Source: Euryarchaeota archaeon UBA36 (GTDB lineage: Archaea; Thermoplasmatota; Poseidoniia; Poseidoniales; Thalassarchaeaceae). Taken from it: a stretch of 6,777 bases of DNA. Made by a program: the position numbers and the translations under genes. Shown one piece after another: positions 5,389-6,777 of the stretch. The notes beneath the pieces were generated by a model. The model searched no databases and had not been told where the DNA came from. It saw only the letters and a list, made by a program, of their open reading frames with translations. Each line of letters opens with the position of its first letter. The first letter of the stretch is position 1. Location of the stretch: assembly GCA_002496485.1 (NCBI GenBank), contig DAJW01000157.1, forward strand, positions 1-6,777, written 5' to 3'.

Positions 5389-6087
5389 GTGAACAATCAG
5401 TCTGGAAGTATAGGCATAGGAGCCATGATTGTATTTATCGGTCTTATTTTAGTTGCAGCAGTTGCCTCTACTGTGATAATTAGAACTGTTGAGGACTTGA
5501 GCATTCAGTCAGACGATACAATCGATGATAGATGGCAATCTAAAATCGAAATTAATTCCATTACAATTTTTGTTTACGAGCCTTGTTGGCAATCCTCTGC
5601 AAGCACTGAGGATGGTTGTGGGACTCCAGCTGGACATCATGAATTATTGATGTGGTTTACAGTCGATGGAGATATTGAATTGAAAGCCTCTGAAGTATTT
5701 TATTCCATATCTTGCCAAGAAACAAGGACTGTGATCACTCCTTATCGATCTGTTTCCTTTTTTGATGGTTCAAATACTCAAGATTCTCGAGCTTCTATTG
5801 ATGATAATTATAGATCCCATCCATTCAATAGGGGTTATGCGGTATATCTTGATAATTATTTAGGAAATACTGCATCTGGAGCAAGAGCTACAGTATTAGA
5901 ACCAGGTATCGATTATGCTATAATGATAGATATGTACGATAATAAAAACAATTTCGATATCGATAATGAGGGCTGTAGGATTTCTCTAGATTATGATGTT
6001 GAATTAATGATTTACGTTGAAGGTGGAAAGGATACCTATGCAATTATTGACTGTAAATCCACTAAAAGAGGTACTGAATGTTATTGA
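5389..6087 (+). CDS. Archaellin-like (type IV filament) protein, no crystallin module
   Basis: A 232-residue predicted filament subunit. The leader MNNQSG would be cut after Gly6 by a class III signal peptidase, exposing SIGIGAMIVFIGLILVAAVA, which continues as a hydrophobic helix to about residue 37 (VEDL). This matches the euryarchaeal archaellin N-terminus (compare SGIGTLIVFIAMVLVAAVA of methanogen archaellins). The leader carries no Lys or Arg, which is unusual. The rest is a beta-rich extracellular domain: KIEINSITIFVY (52-63), FYSISC (104-109), ATVLEPGIDYAIMIDM (167-182), where L-x-PG is a common archaellin element, and VELMIYVEGGKDTYAIID (204-221). Six cysteines (66, 77, 109, 196, 222, 231) may form disulfides. 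The start is a GTG; the overlapping ATG at 5387 runs straight into a stop. It is a paralogue of the 3008-3904 protein but could equally be called a type IV pilin, since no assembly genes are in view. Confidence 0.85.
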   Translation: MNNQSGSIGIGAMIVFIGLILVAAVASTVIIRTVEDLSIQSDDTIDDRWQSKIEINSITIFVYEPCWQSSASTEDGCGTPAGHHELLMWFTVDGDIELKASEVFYSISCQETRTVITPYRSVSFFDGSNTQDSRASIDDNYRSHPFNRGYAVYLDNYLGNTASGARATVLEPGIDYAIMIDMYDNKNNFDIDNEGCRISLDYDVELMIYVEGGKDTYAIIDCKSTKRGTECY

Positions 6088-6110
6088 AATAAATAGATAA
6101 TTTGTAACTG

Positions 6111-6777
6111 TTATTTCTCTGATTTAGATTCCCACCAATTAGGTGCGTCTTCTTGTTCGGTTACATTGTTAGAATTTTGGAAACTATTATCGATTAAATT
6201 TACACTGTTATCTTCATTATCCACAACATGATATAATTGAGTAGTGGATTTTGATTTATCTCCGGATACAACAGCTAAAATTGATCCAATTATAATTAGT
6301 ACAAAACCACCACAGCAAACTGCAGTTCCCCCTATTGACCCTAGTATACCCAAGAAACTCGAATCTTCCCTAACCATTACCTCAAAATCATACCCACTGA
6401 TGATATTAAAATTAACTTGGTAAGTTCCTGTTTGTTCAACTTGTATTTCTCCTATGTACTTATAGTAGGGAATTTTTCCATCTATGTCAAATATATTACA
6501 ATCACCTAATTCTTCACAAGGTACGAAATATCCTGGGTTCAATGTTGTTCCCGTTTCAATAACTTCAATTTTCAAATTTGATGCATCTGCTTCTTCAGAT
6601 ATCCACACGTTGTAATAAGATTCCCATTCAAATCTATCTTCATATGAATTAGGAGTTACTCCTTGGTACATTAGGGTGCCACTCCAATCTTCACTATCTG
6701 GTGGGATATCTTCAACCATTGATCCACCAATAGCAGTAATTGTTAATCCAACCAACAATAAGACTACGCCAGAACCA
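6111..6777 (-). CDS. Membrane protein with two helices and an extracellular domain (5' end outside the window)
   Basis: The minus-strand frame is open from the right edge of the window to a TAA at 6111-6113. The first whole codons (6776 downward) read GSGVVLLLVGLTITAIGGSM, part of a membrane helix, so the true start is very likely beyond 6777; a TTG at 6758 lies inside this helix and is a poor start. A domain of about 115 residues follows, rich in beta-prone and acidic residues with two cysteines (CEELGDC) and a strand pattern near its end (GTYQVNFNIISGYDFEVMV). A second helix (FLGILGSIGG to IIIGSILAVV) then leads to a polar cytoplasmic tail of about 48 residues ending in APNWWESKSEK. I do not recognise the family. 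The layout, an extracytoplasmic beta domain between two helices, recalls small membrane-bound sensory or emp24-like lumenal-domain proteins, but nothing here proves a role. It is convergent with the archaellin-like gene, 23 bases away. Confidence 0.75.
   Translation of the reverse strand, partial: GSGVVLLLVGLTITAIGGSMVEDIPPDSEDWSGTLMYQGVTPNSYEDRFEWESYYNVWISEEADASNLKIEVIETGTTLNPGYFVPCEELGDCNIFDIDGKIPYYKYIGEIQVEQTGTYQVNFNIISGYDFEVMVREDSSFLGILGSIGGTAVCCGGFVLIIIGSILAVVSGDKSKSTTQLYHVVDNEDNSVNLIDNSFQNSNNVTEQEDAPNWWESKSEK

Noticed and set aside
6756..6758. TTG start codon for the right-edge membrane protein
   Set aside because: The codons upstream remain open to the window edge and continue a hydrophobic helix (GSGVVLLL), so the gene most likely starts outside the window.

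Overview
The window looks like a piece of an AT-rich chromosome from a planktonic euryarchaeon, most likely Marine Group II (Poseidoniales) or a near relative. This rests on two proteins with archaellin-type N-termini (SIGIGAMIVFI core), on TATA-like boxes placed 23 to 30 bases before most start codons with little Shine-Dalgarno signal, and on several secreted or membrane-anchored proteins of a kind common in these archaea. The lineage is an inference. No rRNA or other phylogenetic marker is present, and there is no tRNA, CRISPR array, insertion sequence or phage gene.

Left part (1-3006): a redox and nucleotide block. On the minus strand lie the first 146 codons of an NAD(P) transhydrogenase alpha subunit (pntA, cut by the window edge) and, upstream of it, a CPBP-family intramembrane protease. 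Divergent from these, on the plus strand, are an LDH-type malate dehydrogenase (mdh) and, 12 bases downstream, a NUDIX hydrolase with a 110-residue N-terminal extension of unknown role. The protease and mdh share one short promoter region.

Right part (3008-6777): a cell-surface block. Two archaellin-like (class III signal peptide) proteins flank a small hypothetical protein and a secreted, C-terminally anchored protein. The four genes are arranged as a divergent pair of pairs: 3904 and 4198 read left, 4326 and 5389 read right. A truncated two-helix membrane protein closes the window on the minus strand.

The most notable object is the 298-residue protein at 3008-3904. Between an archaellin N-terminal helix and an archaellin-like beta domain it carries what reads as a complete two-motif beta/gamma-crystallin domain. 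The second archaellin-like protein (5389-6087) matches it at the N-helix and in the C-terminal beta domain but lacks the crystallin module, so the pair shows where the module sits. A calcium-responsive or adhesive filament subunit is a reasonable hypothesis. No filament assembly genes (ATPase, platform protein, prepilin peptidase) are visible here to say whether it is an archaellum or another type IV filament.
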